DNA from: Microvenator marinus
GTDB lineage: Bacteria > Myxococcota_A > Bradymonadia > Bradymonadales > Bradymonadaceae
Direction of reading: 5' to 3'
Assembly (NCBI RefSeq): GCF_007993755.1
Contig: NZ_CP042467.1
Span: 707,501-771,500 of the forward strand
DNA length: 64,000 nucleotides
The notes below the pieces were generated by a model. That model saw nothing but the letters and a program-made list of their open reading frames with translations. It was not told the origin of the DNA and ran no database searches. A program made the position numbers and the translations under genes. Positions 17,176 to 26,894 of this stretch are shown piece by piece (positions within the stretch are counted from its first letter, which is position 1; the number at the start of each line of letters is the position of its first letter).

Positions 17176-19500
17176 CTACGGCTTGTATTGAAATGGCAAA
17201 TCCTTAGCGATTTCCAGCGTTTCTCCGCCCACTACTTGAATCTCAAGAGTCTCCTCCTGGTATCCTCGTTTCAAACGAATGGTGTACTTGCCCTCGAGTA
17301 GAGGCAACGACCGGTCCTTGGTGATCGGCGTTATGAGCCCAGTATCCACACCTTCAACCCACACAGACCACCAATCCTTTCCGGTATCGAGTACGAGTGC
17401 GCCGTAATCTCGCTTCTTTTTGACCTCGCGGGGCTTGTTGAAGTCCGCGACCAAGGTCTCTTCTGCTAGAAGCGGAAGTCCCACAAAATTCTCCCACCGC
17501 GACACACCCTCTCCTCCTCCTCGATTGGTCACCTCGAGAGTGTGTAAGTCCAAGGGGTTCAACTTGTCGATCTTGACCGGAACCACCCCCAGCCGTTTGG
17601 AATCGAGGCGAACAACACTGTTTTGCTCGCCCTCAATGTTGAGGTCAAAGCCGACAGGCTCAAGCCTTGGCTCCACACTGATCTCAGCGCCCTCCTCCAC
17701 TTCCAGGAAAGCCCTGAACGGTTTCCAATCGGGTGCCGTGACTTCAAACAAGACCACACCCACGGGCATCTTAAAAGCGGGCTCAACGTCGTTGGTGTCC
17801 CTTTCTTCACCATTCACCCAGACTTTTAGCCCGGTAAGTGTTGGGATCTTGGTTTGAATGGTGCCTTCTTTGAGCGCAGGCTTTAGTTCGATCGCGAGCG
17901 GTATCACGGTATCGGGCTTAACTTCGACTTCAACTTTTGCCGTTTCAAATCCCGGTGCGCTGGCTTCTACGACGTGTACACCTTCGCCAAGGTAGTCGAT
18001 TCTGAGCGGGAGTTCACCCGTTTGTTTGACCGAGTTGAGAAGGATCTCCACGTTTTCGCTTGGCGTCACGCTAAGGATTACCGAACCCGCATCAACGGAA
18101 GGAGTCTCATCTTTGTCTACTAGTTGAAAAAGTAGTGCAGCAGTGGCGACACAAAAGGTGAAGAAGAGTACGAGTGCCGCAGCCCCGAGGAAATATACCC
18201 GTTTGTCTTTCTTGGGCTCCTCGGGCACAAACGTTCGTTTGGTGCCCTCAGCGGAAAAATCTGACGATATTCGCTGGTGAGCGCCTGTGACCGAGGCCGG
18301 CAGTGGCGGCGGCCCCTTTTTCAACTCGCGAACGTTGTCCTCGATTTCGATGAGATCGAGCTGTGAGATATCAAATCCGCCGGCCTGAACAACGGTGTGC
18401 TCAGCACCGAAAGCCACGTCGTCTTGGGCGGGACTTGGCGGCTCGCCCGCCCAAATCTCGGTTTTAGGACCGTCGTCCTCATCAGGCATATCAAAATGCC
18501 CTGACGCGGGCAGTGAAAGGCGCCGAACGTCTTCAGCAGTGTTGATCAATCCGTACTCTTCGCGCTTTTCCAGTTCTTCCTCAAGATCTTCGGCAAAGAC
18601 CTCTCTCATCCAGTTGGAGAGACGGTCCGCGTTGCCACCGAGATGAGCGGCCCAAACCTGTAAGTCTTGGGCGAGATGGCCCGCGCTCTGGTAGCGTTGT
18701 TCGCGGTCGGACTGAAGGGCTCCGAGAACAATTTGATCTATTTCTGGCGGAATTTCTGGATTGAGTTCGCTCGGTGCAGGTACCTCGCACGCCTTGACAA
18801 GCCGCATGGTTTCGAACTCGTTTTCACCATTGAAGAGCCGCTTATTGGTGAGCATTTCCCAGAGCACGGTCCCGATCGCGAAGACGTCTGACCGGTGGTC
18901 TAGAGGCAAACCCTGAACTTGTTCGGGGCTCATGTAACCCATTTTTCCTTTCAGAACACCAACCTGGGTCCGCGAGCTCTGGACCGCTGCCTTGGCGATT
19001 CCGAAGTCGATGACTTTTACATCGCCCAAGTAGTCCACGAGAACGTTTTGCGGCGAGATATCTCTGTGGATGATGTTGAGAGGTTGGCCGTTTTCACCCG
19101 TTTTTCGGTGCGCAAAATCTAGCCCTTCCGCGATTCTCTGCGCGATATATAGGGAGTTCGCGATTCCGATCGTCTCTTTTCGTTTCCTGACGCGCTTTTG
19201 AAGTGTCAATACGTCCTTGCCAGCGATGAACTCCATCAGGATGTAGTAAGACGTCTGAAACTGGCCGAGTTCGTAAATCCGCACGATGTTTGGGTGCTGA
19301 AGCTGCACCGTAAGGCGGGCTTCATCCACAAACATTGTGATGAACTCATCATCTTCGGCGAGGTGGGGCAGGATTCTCTTCAACGCAAGATAACCCTTGA
19401 ACTCGGGTGTGTTCAAAGGTTTAGCCCGAAAGACCTCAGCCATGCCGCCGACACTAATTCTTTCGAGCAGGCAATATTTTCCGAATAAGAGAGGCTTCAT
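17176..19500 (-). CDS. Membrane Ser/Thr protein kinase with PEGA-like repeats
   Basis: The 774-residue product opens with a full kinase domain (about 7-280): RISVGGMAEV, Lys41, HRDISPQN with catalytic Asp147, DFG at 165-167, SPEQ. A linker with acidic and Pro-rich stretches leads to a single membrane helix (FLGAAALVLFFTFCVATAAL, near 430). The external part contains several consecutive PEGA-like beta units, for example VEILLNSVKQTGELPLRIDY and the last LVLDTGKDWWSVWVEGVDTG. It resembles the kinase at 13454-15583 in design but its domain sequence differs widely, so this is not a recent duplication. It converges on the sigma-54 activator gene with a nine-base gap. Confidence 0.92.
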   Translation of the reverse strand: MKPLLFGKYCLLERISVGGMAEVFRAKPLNTPEFKGYLALKRILPHLAEDDEFITMFVDEARLTVQLQHPNIVRIYELGQFQTSYYILMEFIAGKDVLTLQKRVRKRKETIGIANSLYIAQRIAEGLDFAHRKTGENGQPLNIIHRDISPQNVLVDYLGDVKVIDFGIAKAAVQSSRTQVGVLKGKMGYMSPEQVQGLPLDHRSDVFAIGTVLWEMLTNKRLFNGENEFETMRLVKACEVPAPSELNPEIPPEIDQIVLGALQSDREQRYQSAGHLAQDLQVWAAHLGGNADRLSNWMREVFAEDLEEELEKREEYGLINTAEDVRRLSLPASGHFDMPDEDDGPKTEIWAGEPPSPAQDDVAFGAEHTVVQAGGFDISQLDLIEIEDNVRELKKGPPPLPASVTGAHQRISSDFSAEGTKRTFVPEEPKKDKRVYFLGAAALVLFFTFCVATAALLFQLVDKDETPSVDAGSVILSVTPSENVEILLNSVKQTGELPLRIDYLGEGVHVVEASAPGFETAKVEVEVKPDTVIPLAIELKPALKEGTIQTKIPTLTGLKVWVNGEERDTNDVEPAFKMPVGVVLFEVTAPDWKPFRAFLEVEEGAEISVEPRLEPVGFDLNIEGEQNSVVRLDSKRLGVVPVKIDKLNPLDLHTLEVTNRGGGEGVSRWENFVGLPLLAEETLVADFNKPREVKKKRDYGALVLDTGKDWWSVWVEGVDTGLITPITKDRSLPLLEGKYTIRLKRGYQEETLEIQVVGGETLEIAKDLPFQYKP

Positions 19501-19662
19501 TAGGCCCTGAAACGCGCTTGGAGTCGAAACTATAGGCCGTTGAACGACGGTGCGTCAACGTATTCAATCGGCTTGTCAACGCTCGCTGAATGAAGGATGA
19601 CGCTTGGATTGAATCGAACGCGATTGAGTTCGCATCATAAACGGACCTGAGCGGGAGCTGAG

Positions 19663-20703
19663 ATGAGCAATATTTCCAGCCGAAAACTAGACCATATCGA
19701 ACTTTGCGCCAAAGAAGACGTTGAGTACCAATTCAAGACAACACTGCTTGAAGAGGTTGAGTTGTTGCATGACTCGTTGCCCGAGCTTGCCGTGTCTGAA
19801 GTGGATTTGAGCGTGGACTTCATTGGCAAGAAACTGGCTGCTCCCCTTCTGATTACGGGCATGACCGGTGGTGCCGATGAGGCAACCCGAATCAACCGTG
19901 AGTTGGCTCAGGTGGCACAGGAATTGGGGATCGCGTTTGGGGTCGGAAGTCAGCGTGCTATCTTGAAAGACCGGAGCCTAGCGGCGACTTATCAGGTCCG
20001 AGATGTGGCTCCAGACATCGCGCTTTTGGGAAATATCGGTGGTGTGCAGGCCGCTGCAATGACCACTAGTGAAGCCGAAGATCTAGTCGGCATCATAGCG
20101 GCCGATGCGCTCTGCATACATTTGAACCCGGGACAGGAGCTCACTCAACCGGAAGGTGATCGTGACTTTCGCGGCGTTTTGGACGCAATTGCACGGCTGA
20201 ACGAAGAGCTCAGTGTTCCCATTATCGTCAAGGAAACTGGGTCTGGTCTCTCGAAGCGAGCGCTAGAAAAGCTGAAGGGCACGGGTGTGAACTGGGTGGA
20301 TACCTCCGGCGCCGGAGGCACCACGTGGATTGGCGTGGAGGTCTTGAGAACACCGCCTGAACAGCGAAACGTCGGCCAGATGTTCTGGGACTGGGGAGTA
20401 CCAACGGCCGCCTCCATCATCTGGGCAAGAGAGTTGGGGTTCAACACCATCGCTTCAGGAGGAGTCCGAAACGGCCTCGACGCCGCAAAGGCCATAGCGC
20501 TGGGCGCGGGCGTTGCAGGCATGGCTCTACCCTGGCTAAAGGCTGCCTACGATGGAGGAGCTCCAGCCGCCCTCTCCTTCGGCCAAGACACACTGCTGGC
20601 ATTGAGGACAGCGTGTGTGCTGACAGGGAGCCCCAATATTTCGGCGTTGCAGCAGGCACCAAAGATTCTCGGGCCTAAGTTGAGCCATTGGGCCCGCGCT
20701 TAG
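19663..20703 (+). CDS. fni: Type 2 isopentenyl-diphosphate delta-isomerase
   Basis: The 346-residue protein matches type 2 IPP isomerases, FMN- and NADPH-dependent enzymes interconverting isopentenyl and dimethylallyl diphosphate. Visible signatures are [18 protein letters not shown] at the N-terminus, [44 protein letters not shown] and [11 protein letters not shown], in the family order and with usual length. The gene stands alone on the plus strand, 162 bases after the divergent kinase start. Its stop TAG shares the TTAG tetranucleotide with the stop of gcvH on the other strand. No other isoprenoid gene is nearby. Confidence 0.95.
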   Translation: MSNISSRKLDHIELCAKEDVEYQFKTTLLEEVELLHDSLPELAVSEVDLSVDFIGKKLAAPLLITGMTGGADEATRINRELAQVAQELGIAFGVGSQRAILKDRSLAATYQVRDVAPDIALLGNIGGVQAAAMTTSEAEDLVGIIAADALCIHLNPGQELTQPEGDRDFRGVLDAIARLNEELSVPIIVKETGSGLSKRALEKLKGTGVNWVDTSGAGGTTWIGVEVLRTPPEQRNVGQMFWDWGVPTAASIIWARELGFNTIASGGVRNGLDAAKAIALGAGVAGMALPWLKAAYDGGAPAALSFGQDTLLALRTACVLTGSPNISALQQAPKILGPKLSHWARA

Positions 20704-21080
20704 GAACAGAACTCCATATAGGCCTCGGCATCCATAAGGCCGTCGAGCTCTGAAGTGTTGTCGAGTTTGATCTTCACAAACCAACCGTCTTCATAGGGGC
20801 TTTCATTGATAGTTTCGGGTGCGTCGTCGAGGCTCACGTTGACTTCAACGACCTCGCCCGTAACCGGGGTGTAGATGTCTGAAACAGCCTTGACGCTCTC
20901 CACCACGCCGATCTCGGCGCCCGCGGCAAAGTGAGCACCTACCTTGGGTGTCTCCGCATAGACGACATCACCAAGTGCATCTTGCGCAAAATGCGTGATA
21001 CCCACGGTCACAACGCCGTCGGCCTCGATGCGGACCCATTCGTGTTCTTTGGTATATTTCAGGTTTTCGGGTGGTCTCAT
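20700..21080 (-). CDS. gcvH: Glycine cleavage system H protein
   Basis: This 126-residue lipoyl carrier has the expected size and sequence: [11 protein letters not shown] at the start, [14 protein letters not shown] in the middle, and [10 protein letters not shown] carrying the lipoylated Lys64. It shuttles the aminomethyl group between the P, T and L proteins of the glycine cleavage system. It is the last gene of folD-gcvT-gcvH, eight bases after gcvT. No gcvP gene follows, because the next gene on this side is convergent fni, so the P protein must be encoded elsewhere. Confidence 0.96.
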   Translation of the reverse strand: MRPPENLKYTKEHEWVRIEADGVVTVGITHFAQDALGDVVYAETPKVGAHFAAGAEIGVVESVKAVSDIYTPVTGEVVEVNVSLDDAPETINESPYEDGWFVKIKLDNTSELDGLMDAEAYMEFCS

Positions 21081-21087
21081 ACGACTC

Positions 21088-22179
21088 TCACTTGCTTCGT
21101 TTGTAAAATGGTTTTCGTGTTACGAGGGCGCGCGAACGACGCCCCCGAATATCAATATAAAGTTCCGAAAGATCGGCGCACGCTACGTCTACATATCCCA
21201 GACCGATGCTTTGTTCCAAGGTCGGAGAGAACGTCCCTGACGTAATCTCGCCCATCGGGTCGCCACCTTCGGCGTGTTCATACACCAGATAACCGGGGCG
21301 GATAACGCCTCGTTCTTGGAGCACAAAGCCACGAAGCCTGCGACGTGGCCCCTCTTCCTGAAGTCGGAGCAGCGCGGGCTTCCCGATAAAAGCGGTGTCA
21401 CGCTCGAGTTTTGTGACCCAGGCGAGTCCAGCTTCGATTGGGTTCGTGGACTCGGAGATATCTTGTCCGTAAAGAAGCATGCGGGCTTCCAGTCTCAACG
21501 TGTCGCGGCATCCGAGTCCGCACGGACTTGCGCCTTTTTCAATCAGCGCGTCCCAAATCTGGCCGGCATGGTCGCGAGGAATGTAGATTTCGAAACCGTC
21601 TTCCCCGGTGTATCCGGTGCGAGAAATCATCACCGACACCGAACCAATCTTGGCGTTTCGAATGTGGAAAAAACCCAACTCACCGAGCTCAAAGTCCACT
21701 AGTCCGGCAAGAAGGCTCTCGCTCTTCGGCCCTTGAAGGGCAAGCTGTGCGAACTCGTCTGAGCGGTCAATGACTTCAACATCCGAGGACTGCATTTGCT
21801 TCATATGCGCAAAATCAGCTTCTCTTCGCGACGCGTTTACGCAGACCATAACTTCGTCATCGGCGAGTCGGTAGACGACCAAATCGTCAATGATTCCTCC
21901 GGATTCATTGCACATTGCGGTGTACATTGCCTGCGAGTTCTGGAGTTTTTTGGGGTCATTGGTCATGAGCCTATCTACGGCGTCGATTGCGCCGGGCCCT
22001 TTAAAGAAGACCTCGCCCATATGACTCACGTCAAAGAGCCCCACCCCGTTTCGGACCGCGTGATGCTCTTCTTTAATTCCAGCGAATTGCACGGGCATCG
22101 AGTACCCGGCAAACTCGACCATTCGGCCACCCGCAGCCACCATTCGGTCGTGCAGAGGTACTTTCTTGAGTTCGCTCAT
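21088..22179 (-). CDS. gcvT: Glycine cleavage system aminomethyltransferase (T protein)
   Basis: The 363-residue protein is of normal length for GcvT and shows its landmarks: [68 protein letters not shown] and [21 protein letters not shown]. It moves the methylene group from the aminomethyl-lipoyl H protein to tetrahydrofolate. The start codon overlaps the folD stop by four bases (ATGA), so translation is probably coupled with the gene making and using the same 5,10-methylene-THF product. Confidence 0.96.
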   Translation of the reverse strand: MSELKKVPLHDRMVAAGGRMVEFAGYSMPVQFAGIKEEHHAVRNGVGLFDVSHMGEVFFKGPGAIDAVDRLMTNDPKKLQNSQAMYTAMCNESGGIIDDLVVYRLADDEVMVCVNASRREADFAHMKQMQSSDVEVIDRSDEFAQLALQGPKSESLLAGLVDFELGELGFFHIRNAKIGSVSVMISRTGYTGEDGFEIYIPRDHAGQIWDALIEKGASPCGLGCRDTLRLEARMLLYGQDISESTNPIEAGLAWVTKLERDTAFIGKPALLRLQEEGPRRRLRGFVLQERGVIRPGYLVYEHAEGGDPMGEITSGTFSPTLEQSIGLGYVDVACADLSELYIDIRGRRSRALVTRKPFYKRSK

Positions 22180-23123
22180 TCAAAATCTCCAGCCTCGATT
22201 AAGGCACCGTATTCAATCTTGAGTTTGTGGGCCTTCAACGTAGCCCTAAGTGTGTTCTCGAGGAGTGTTGCCACAGTCATCGGGCCCACGCCACCCGGAA
22301 CGGGAGTAATCGCCTGAACGCGTTCGAGGGCAGCATCAAACTCGACATCGCCCACCAGACGCCCGTCGACCCGAGAAATCCCTACATCGAAGACGACAGC
22401 GCCGGGTCGAATCCAATCGCCCTTAACGAGTTCGGGAACGCCCGTCGCAACAATCAAAATCTCCGCCTGCCCCACGTGTTCGGCGAGGTCACGGGTATGA
22501 CGATGGCAGACGGTCACGGTTGCATCGTCCCTAACCAGCATCTGCGCCATAGGCCGCCCGACGACCATACTTCGGCCTACGACCACAGCGCGCGCGCCTC
22601 GAACCTCAATGCCTCGAGCCTTCATAAGCGTCATCACGCCGCGCGGTGTGCACGGCTCAAGCACGCTGGCCCAAGACATCAGGCGACCGAGATTCTTGTA
22701 GTGGAATCCGTCCACATCCTTGAACGAGGAAATCTGCTCTACGGCAATGATATCATTGAGATGGTCGGGCAGCGGGAGCTGCAGGAGGATTCCATTGACG
22801 CTTGGATCCGCAGAGAGGTCGCGCAGTACCTGATGTAAGGTGTCCTGAGAGATATCGTGAGGAAGGATTCGACGCTCACTCTCTATCCCAACCACCTCGC
22901 ACCCACGCACCTTGTGCCTGACATAGATCTGGGAGGCGGGATCGTCGCCGACCAATACCACTACAAGCTTCGGAATCACCCCGCGCTCCTCGCGCAGGAT
23001 ATCAACTCCGAGCTTGACCTCGTCGCGCAGAGCCGCTGCAACAGCGCGGCCATCGAGAATTCGAGGGTCGCTACCAGAATTTGCAGCGAGCTTTAGAGGT
23101 TCCAAATTTGCGAGAAATGTCAT
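22176..23123 (-). CDS. folD: Bifunctional methylenetetrahydrofolate dehydrogenase/cyclohydrolase
   Basis: FolD signatures are complete: YVRHK with the catalytic Tyr/Lys pair, GILLQLPLP, the NADP-binding GRSMVVGRPMA, and the C-terminal TPVPGGVGPMT. The enzyme converts 5,10-methylene-THF to 10-formyl-THF. ATG 23123 is chosen because it has GAGGG just upstream and gives 315 residues; an ATG at 23168 would add 15 residues. Even so about 20 extra residues precede the usual DG start. Order folD-gcvT-gcvH groups enzymes that generate and use one-carbon folates. Confidence 0.95.
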   Translation of the reverse strand: MTFLANLEPLKLAANSGSDPRILDGRAVAAALRDEVKLGVDILREERGVIPKLVVVLVGDDPASQIYVRHKVRGCEVVGIESERRILPHDISQDTLHQVLRDLSADPSVNGILLQLPLPDHLNDIIAVEQISSFKDVDGFHYKNLGRLMSWASVLEPCTPRGVMTLMKARGIEVRGARAVVVGRSMVVGRPMAQMLVRDDATVTVCHRHTRDLAEHVGQAEILIVATGVPELVKGDWIRPGAVVFDVGISRVDGRLVGDVEFDAALERVQAITPVPGGVGPMTVATLLENTLRATLKAHKLKIEYGALIEAGDFE

Positions 23124-23211
23124 TCGACCCTCGGCCCAAGCGAGTAACGCGCGTACTATATGGACCATGACCCAAAGAGTCCACCGCCTAAGTCGGGAAC
23201 ACGTGAATTGA

Positions 23212-23823
23212 ATGCAGACTCAGTCTGAAATGTTGGGAATTGGCCTGATTGCAGCGGTGATAGTCGTCCTGGTGGTCAGCAGAGTGCGTGGGAGGGACCC
23301 GTGGCGGGCCTTGGTGATCTTCAGTCTAAGCCTTGCCCTTGGCGCCTTTGGGGCGCGTGCGTGGGCTGTGGCGTTCTCAGGTGCCCAATGGACCGGCTGG
23401 GGTGGATTTTCGTCGTCCGGGGCGATTCTTCTAGGTGGAGTGCCCGCCCTCTGGTTGATCCTGACTAAGAGCGATGACGGGCCTGCGATTTCGTCGGGGG
23501 CCTTTGGGCTTCTAGTGTTCTTGAGGTTTGGGTGCCATTTGGAAGGTTGTGATCCCGGCATTTTGCGGGGCGAAGCACGATTGCCATTCGCTCTATTGGA
23601 CGCCTCGAACGCACTATTGGCCGCCATCATTTCGTTCATCAACCCGCTTTGGGGGGCTGCGAGCTATATGGGAGGGCGATTTCTAGCCGAGTTCGCTCGA
23701 GACCCCACAACGACTGCGCATCTTGGCGCGTTGAACCGACCTCAATGGGTTATGGTGGGTGGACTTCTGACTCTATTCTTGTTGAAGTATCTCTATGGCG
23801 TTGTTTCCCGAAAAACCGATTGA
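23212..23823 (+). CDS. Lgt-like (prolipoprotein diacylglyceryl transferase family) membrane protein
   Basis: The 203-residue protein has about six membrane helices and the segment LRFGCHLEGCDPG, which resembles the GR(I/V)GCFLNGCCYG signature of Lgt, plus YMGGRFLAEFARDP, resembling the Lgt C-terminal FR(F)..E..R.P motif. True Lgt enzymes transfer diacylglyceryl to lipoprotein cysteines, but are 260-290 residues and have an HGG motif, which here reads ILLGG. This may be a reduced or divergent relative with altered activity. The gene overlaps the DUF72 gene by 29 bases, and its upstream region also holds the folD start on the other strand. Confidence 0.65.
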   Translation: MQTQSEMLGIGLIAAVIVVLVVSRVRGRDPWRALVIFSLSLALGAFGARAWAVAFSGAQWTGWGGFSSSGAILLGGVPALWLILTKSDDGPAISSGAFGLLVFLRFGCHLEGCDPGILRGEARLPFALLDASNALLAAIISFINPLWGAASYMGGRFLAEFARDPTTTAHLGALNRPQWVMVGGLLTLFLLKYLYGVVSRKTD

Positions 23824-24607
23824 GTACGAGCCCGTGAACCCAAGGATCTACCTTGGGACCGCGGGTTGGTCCTATGATGATTGGGACGGGGTCTTCTATC
23901 CGGAAGGACTACCACCTGGCCAACGCTTGCAGCACTATGCGAAGCGCTTTCGTAGCGTGGAGATCGACTCGACTTTCTACGGAACCCCTGCGCGAAAGAC
24001 AGTGCAACACTGGTACGAAAAGTCCCCGGACGGATTTGTCTTTTCTGCAAAATTCCCTCGCTCCATCACTCACGATGCCCGCCTGGTCAATTGTGCTGAC
24101 GAAACCTATCGATTCATCGAAAATATGACCGAGCTTGGAGAGAAGCTCGGCCCGCTTCTGCTGCAGTTTCCGCCGAGTTTTAGTGCTTCGGCATTTGGTG
24201 ACCTCGAGCGCTATCTACACGGGCTTCCAGACGGGTTGATGTACGTCATCGAGGTTCGACATCCGAGCTGGTTGACCGATGAGTTTGCAGACCTCCTCAA
24301 AACTTGGGGGGTTGGGCTTTGCCTGGCTTGTGATGGTCCACTTTCGAGATTCTGGCGAGTCACGTCTCGGGTGGTCTATATCCGGTTTCTTGGTGACCAC
24401 GATGCGTTCGACACATTTGAATCCGTCCGCCGAGATCGCTCGGAAGACCTCGACTGGTGGGTTCCCAGAATTCACCATATCACCGACCATGGCGGGGTCG
24501 TCTTTGCCTACGTCAACAATCACTATGCAGGTTACTCTCCCGACGTGGTCGGTCTTCTGGAAGAAAAGCTCAGGAGTCGCCTCGCTAATCCGGAAAATGG
24601 CGAATGA
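23795..24607 (+). CDS. DUF72 domain-containing protein
   Basis: The 270-residue protein has the DUF72 pattern of a TIM-barrel-like fold: RIYLGTAGWSYDDW near residue 17, FRSVEIDSTFYGTP, FVFSAKFPRSITHD, LGPLLLQFPPSF, and VYIRFLGDHDAFDT towards the end. The family is widespread but its biochemical role is not established. The start codon lies inside the end of the Lgt-like gene (29-base overlap), indicating co-transcription. All core blocks are present and nothing is truncated. Confidence 0.9.
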   Translation: MALFPEKPIEYEPVNPRIYLGTAGWSYDDWDGVFYPEGLPPGQRLQHYAKRFRSVEIDSTFYGTPARKTVQHWYEKSPDGFVFSAKFPRSITHDARLVNCADETYRFIENMTELGEKLGPLLLQFPPSFSASAFGDLERYLHGLPDGLMYVIEVRHPSWLTDEFADLLKTWGVGLCLACDGPLSRFWRVTSRVVYIRFLGDHDAFDTFESVRRDRSEDLDWWVPRIHHITDHGGVVFAYVNNHYAGYSPDVVGLLEEKLRSRLANPENGE

Positions 24608-24675
24608 TCCTTGCAAATTGCCCCGAACTGACGTCATCCTCTTGGGGAAAATGACTCGTTGAACTTGGGAATAAC

Positions 24676-25590
24676 ATGACCGAATTCAGTGTAAAGATAT
24701 GGGGATGCCGTGGAAGCTTCCCTGTTTCTGGCATCACCAATACAAAATATGGCGGGGCGACGAGCTGCGTTGAAGTCAAAGTTGGTAAGAGAAGTGTGAT
24801 TTTGGACGCTGGAACGGGAATCACCGCTGCCGGCCATGCCTTAAACCTCGTCAAAAACCCGCGCGTTTACCTTTTCGTCACGCATGCTCACTTCGACCAC
24901 ACGCTCGGCCTTCCTTATTTCAACCCGATGTATCGCCCCGACGCGACGGTCTATATCTGGGGGCCTCGAAACAGTCGTTTTCCGTCGTTTGAGGCCACAG
25001 TGGACGCCCTGGTTGGGCCTCCATTCCACCCGGTTCCTCTCTTTGAAATGCTTTCTAAAAAGGTCTTTGCCGACATAGGGGAAGCCGATGTCGTGTATTT
25101 CTTGAAGGACAGCCCTACTCCGGTCATGCTCCGGCCCTACCATCCCGATGATTTCGACAAAATTCCCGACGAATCTGAAGTCGATTTTCGAGTTGAAGTC
25201 ATGCGTGGATACAACCATCCAAAGTCGGGCGTGAACCATTATAAGGTCGTTGCAGGCGATAAATCCTTCGTCTACGCCACCGATACCGAAGGCTACGTCA
25301 GCGGTGATCGTCGCCTGCTCAAGTTTGCGCAAGACGCCGATCTCTTGATTCACGACGCGATGTACACCGAAGAGCGCTACGTCTCGATGCCGGTCCCGAC
25401 CCAGGGCTACGGACACTCGACGGTAGAAATCGCGGCTGAATTGGCGCGCAAAGCCAACGTGAAGACCCTGGGTCTTTTTCACCATGACCCGACCTCCGAG
25501 GACTCATACCTTGACGAGGTTGGCGAGTTTGCCCGTGGCCTATTCGAAAATTCTGTGGTAGCTCGCGACGGCCTAGAATTTAAGCTCTGA
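24676..25590 (+). CDS. MBL-fold metallohydrolase
   Basis: The 304-residue product has the metallo-beta-lactamase fold metal motif THAHFDH, the N-terminal GCRGSFPVSG..T.YGGATSCVEV typical of the RNase Z/PhnP-like cyclic-phosphodiesterase branch, Asp in YATDTEG, and the late histidine of LGLFHHDP. It should bind two metal ions and hydrolyse a phosphoester; the substrate is unknown. Similar proteins are found fused or linked to signalling domains in related bacteria. The gene lies two bases before trmB. Confidence 0.88.
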   Translation: MTEFSVKIWGCRGSFPVSGITNTKYGGATSCVEVKVGKRSVILDAGTGITAAGHALNLVKNPRVYLFVTHAHFDHTLGLPYFNPMYRPDATVYIWGPRNSRFPSFEATVDALVGPPFHPVPLFEMLSKKVFADIGEADVVYFLKDSPTPVMLRPYHPDDFDKIPDESEVDFRVEVMRGYNHPKSGVNHYKVVAGDKSFVYATDTEGYVSGDRRLLKFAQDADLLIHDAMYTEERYVSMPVPTQGYGHSTVEIAAELARKANVKTLGLFHHDPTSEDSYLDEVGEFARGLFENSVVARDGLEFKL

Positions 25591-25592
25591 AC

Positions 25593-26210
25593 ATGGCCAA
25601 TCTGGATTTTCGATTCGACGACTACACTGAGAAATTCTCAAGCAAGATGCTTGCAGAATTGAGGTCTTATGCGTTGGAACACCCCTTCGAGGGGCCCGTC
25701 TCCATCGAAATAGGAGCGAATCGTGGAAAGTTCCTTACCGAACTCGCCGAGCGCCACCCTGAGAAAACCTATCTCGGCATTGAGATTCGCCGAAGTTTTG
25801 CGGGAATCTCCCATCGCCGCCTCAAAAGGCACGGCTGCTCAAACGCTGATTGCATTCACGCAGATGCCAACTTGGCCATTCCAATCCTTTTCGACGACGG
25901 GCAGATCGACGAGTTTTTCCTCCTCTATCCTGACCCCTGGTGGAAATCGCGTCATCATAAGCGGCGAATCATTCAGGAGTCTTTCCTGGATTTGATGGAA
26001 AGAAAGATGCCCAAAGGTGGCAAGGTCTGGATTCGGACGGATGTGGGCCCGCTCGCTGATGAAATGCGAGACACACTTATCTTGCACGACGCATTTGAAC
26101 CCATCGACGTTTCGGACTACCCACAGGAGCCCTTGCCCTGGACGAATCGGGAACAACATTGCTTCGAGGCCGGCATCCCGGCCCATCTGGTCTATTTTGA
26201 ACGGGTCTAA
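25593..26210 (+). CDS. trmB: tRNA (guanine-N7-)-methyltransferase
   Basis: The 205-residue protein fits TrmB: IEIGANRGKFLTELA (SAM loop), YLGIEIRR, and the diagnostic FLLYPDPWWKSRHHKRRI, a variant of the (F/Y)PDPWPK.RH.KRR signature. It makes m7G46 in the variable loop of tRNAs. The gene sits between the MBL-fold gene and a methyltransferase/glycosyltransferase group on the same strand, and its ribosome site is weak, suggesting it depends on upstream translation. Confidence 0.93.
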   Translation: MANLDFRFDDYTEKFSSKMLAELRSYALEHPFEGPVSIEIGANRGKFLTELAERHPEKTYLGIEIRRSFAGISHRRLKRHGCSNADCIHADANLAIPILFDDGQIDEFFLLYPDPWWKSRHHKRRIIQESFLDLMERKMPKGGKVWIRTDVGPLADEMRDTLILHDAFEPIDVSDYPQEPLPWTNREQHCFEAGIPAHLVYFERV

Positions 26211-26237
26211 GCATTCGTTGACTCCGTGGAGATGCCC

Positions 26238-26894
26238 GTGAACGCCCCAAATCCATCTTATATCCAAGTGCGCCAAGACATGATGGACCTGGTCAGCCGA
26301 CCTTGGACACGACTTCTGGACGTGGGCTGCGCTCAGGGGGCCACTGCAAGCGCACTCAGAGACGCTCAGGGTCAAGGCACGGTCTGCGGCATTGAACTTG
26401 ATGAATCCCTTGCAACGCTCGCGAAAGAACGCCTTGATGAAGTCTTGGTTATGGATGCTGTCGAGGCCCTTGAGACCTTGGTTTCTCGGGGTGAAAAATT
26501 CGACCTCGTCCTTTGTGGCGATGTGCTGGAGCATCTGACCGACCCGTGGAAGGCACTTTCACTCATCCGTGAGTTGTGCACACCCGAAGCAGAGGTCGTC
26601 ATCAGCCTGCCGAATGTTGCCCACTACTCCACAATGATTGCCCTTCTGCGGCAGCGTTGGCCCTACGAAGATCGCGGCGTTCATGACCGCACGCACCTTC
26701 GGTGGTTTGCCCCAAAGAACCTCAACGAGCTCTACGAGGGAGCCGGTTTTAAGGAAGAAAAGCGCAAACTCACGAGGCGAATCATCGAGCGCCCTCACCC
26801 GCTGAATAAGAAGTTTGAGCCTATCGTCTCGGTGATACCGATCCTTCGCTCATTGACCATTTTCCAATGCCAGAGTCGACTGAGGCCAAGATGA
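26238..26894 (+). CDS. Class I SAM-dependent methyltransferase
   Basis: About 218 residues with SAM loop LLDVGCAQGATASALRDA, acidic GIELDESL and the FDLVLCGDVLEHLTDPWKAL segment of Methyltransf_11/23 enzymes; the substrate is not readable. GTG 26238 has GGAG six bases upstream and is preferred; ATG 26232 and GTG 26226 are alternatives in frame. The C-terminus (PILRSLTIFQCQSRLRPR) is followed by an ATGA overlap with a glycosyltransferase, so it probably modifies a sugar or lipid in the same glycan pathway. Confidence 0.85.
   Translation: MNAPNPSYIQVRQDMMDLVSRPWTRLLDVGCAQGATASALRDAQGQGTVCGIELDESLATLAKERLDEVLVMDAVEALETLVSRGEKFDLVLCGDVLEHLTDPWKALSLIRELCTPEAEVVISLPNVAHYSTMIALLRQRWPYEDRGVHDRTHLRWFAPKNLNELYEGAGFKEEKRKLTRRIIERPHPLNKKFEPIVSVIPILRSLTIFQCQSRLRPR

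Noticed and set aside
17171-17185. Inverted repeat CAAGCC-TAC-GGCTTG between the convergent activator and kinase genes
   Set aside because: Too short and without a T-run in either direction, and it overlaps the kinase stop, so a terminator call is not supported.
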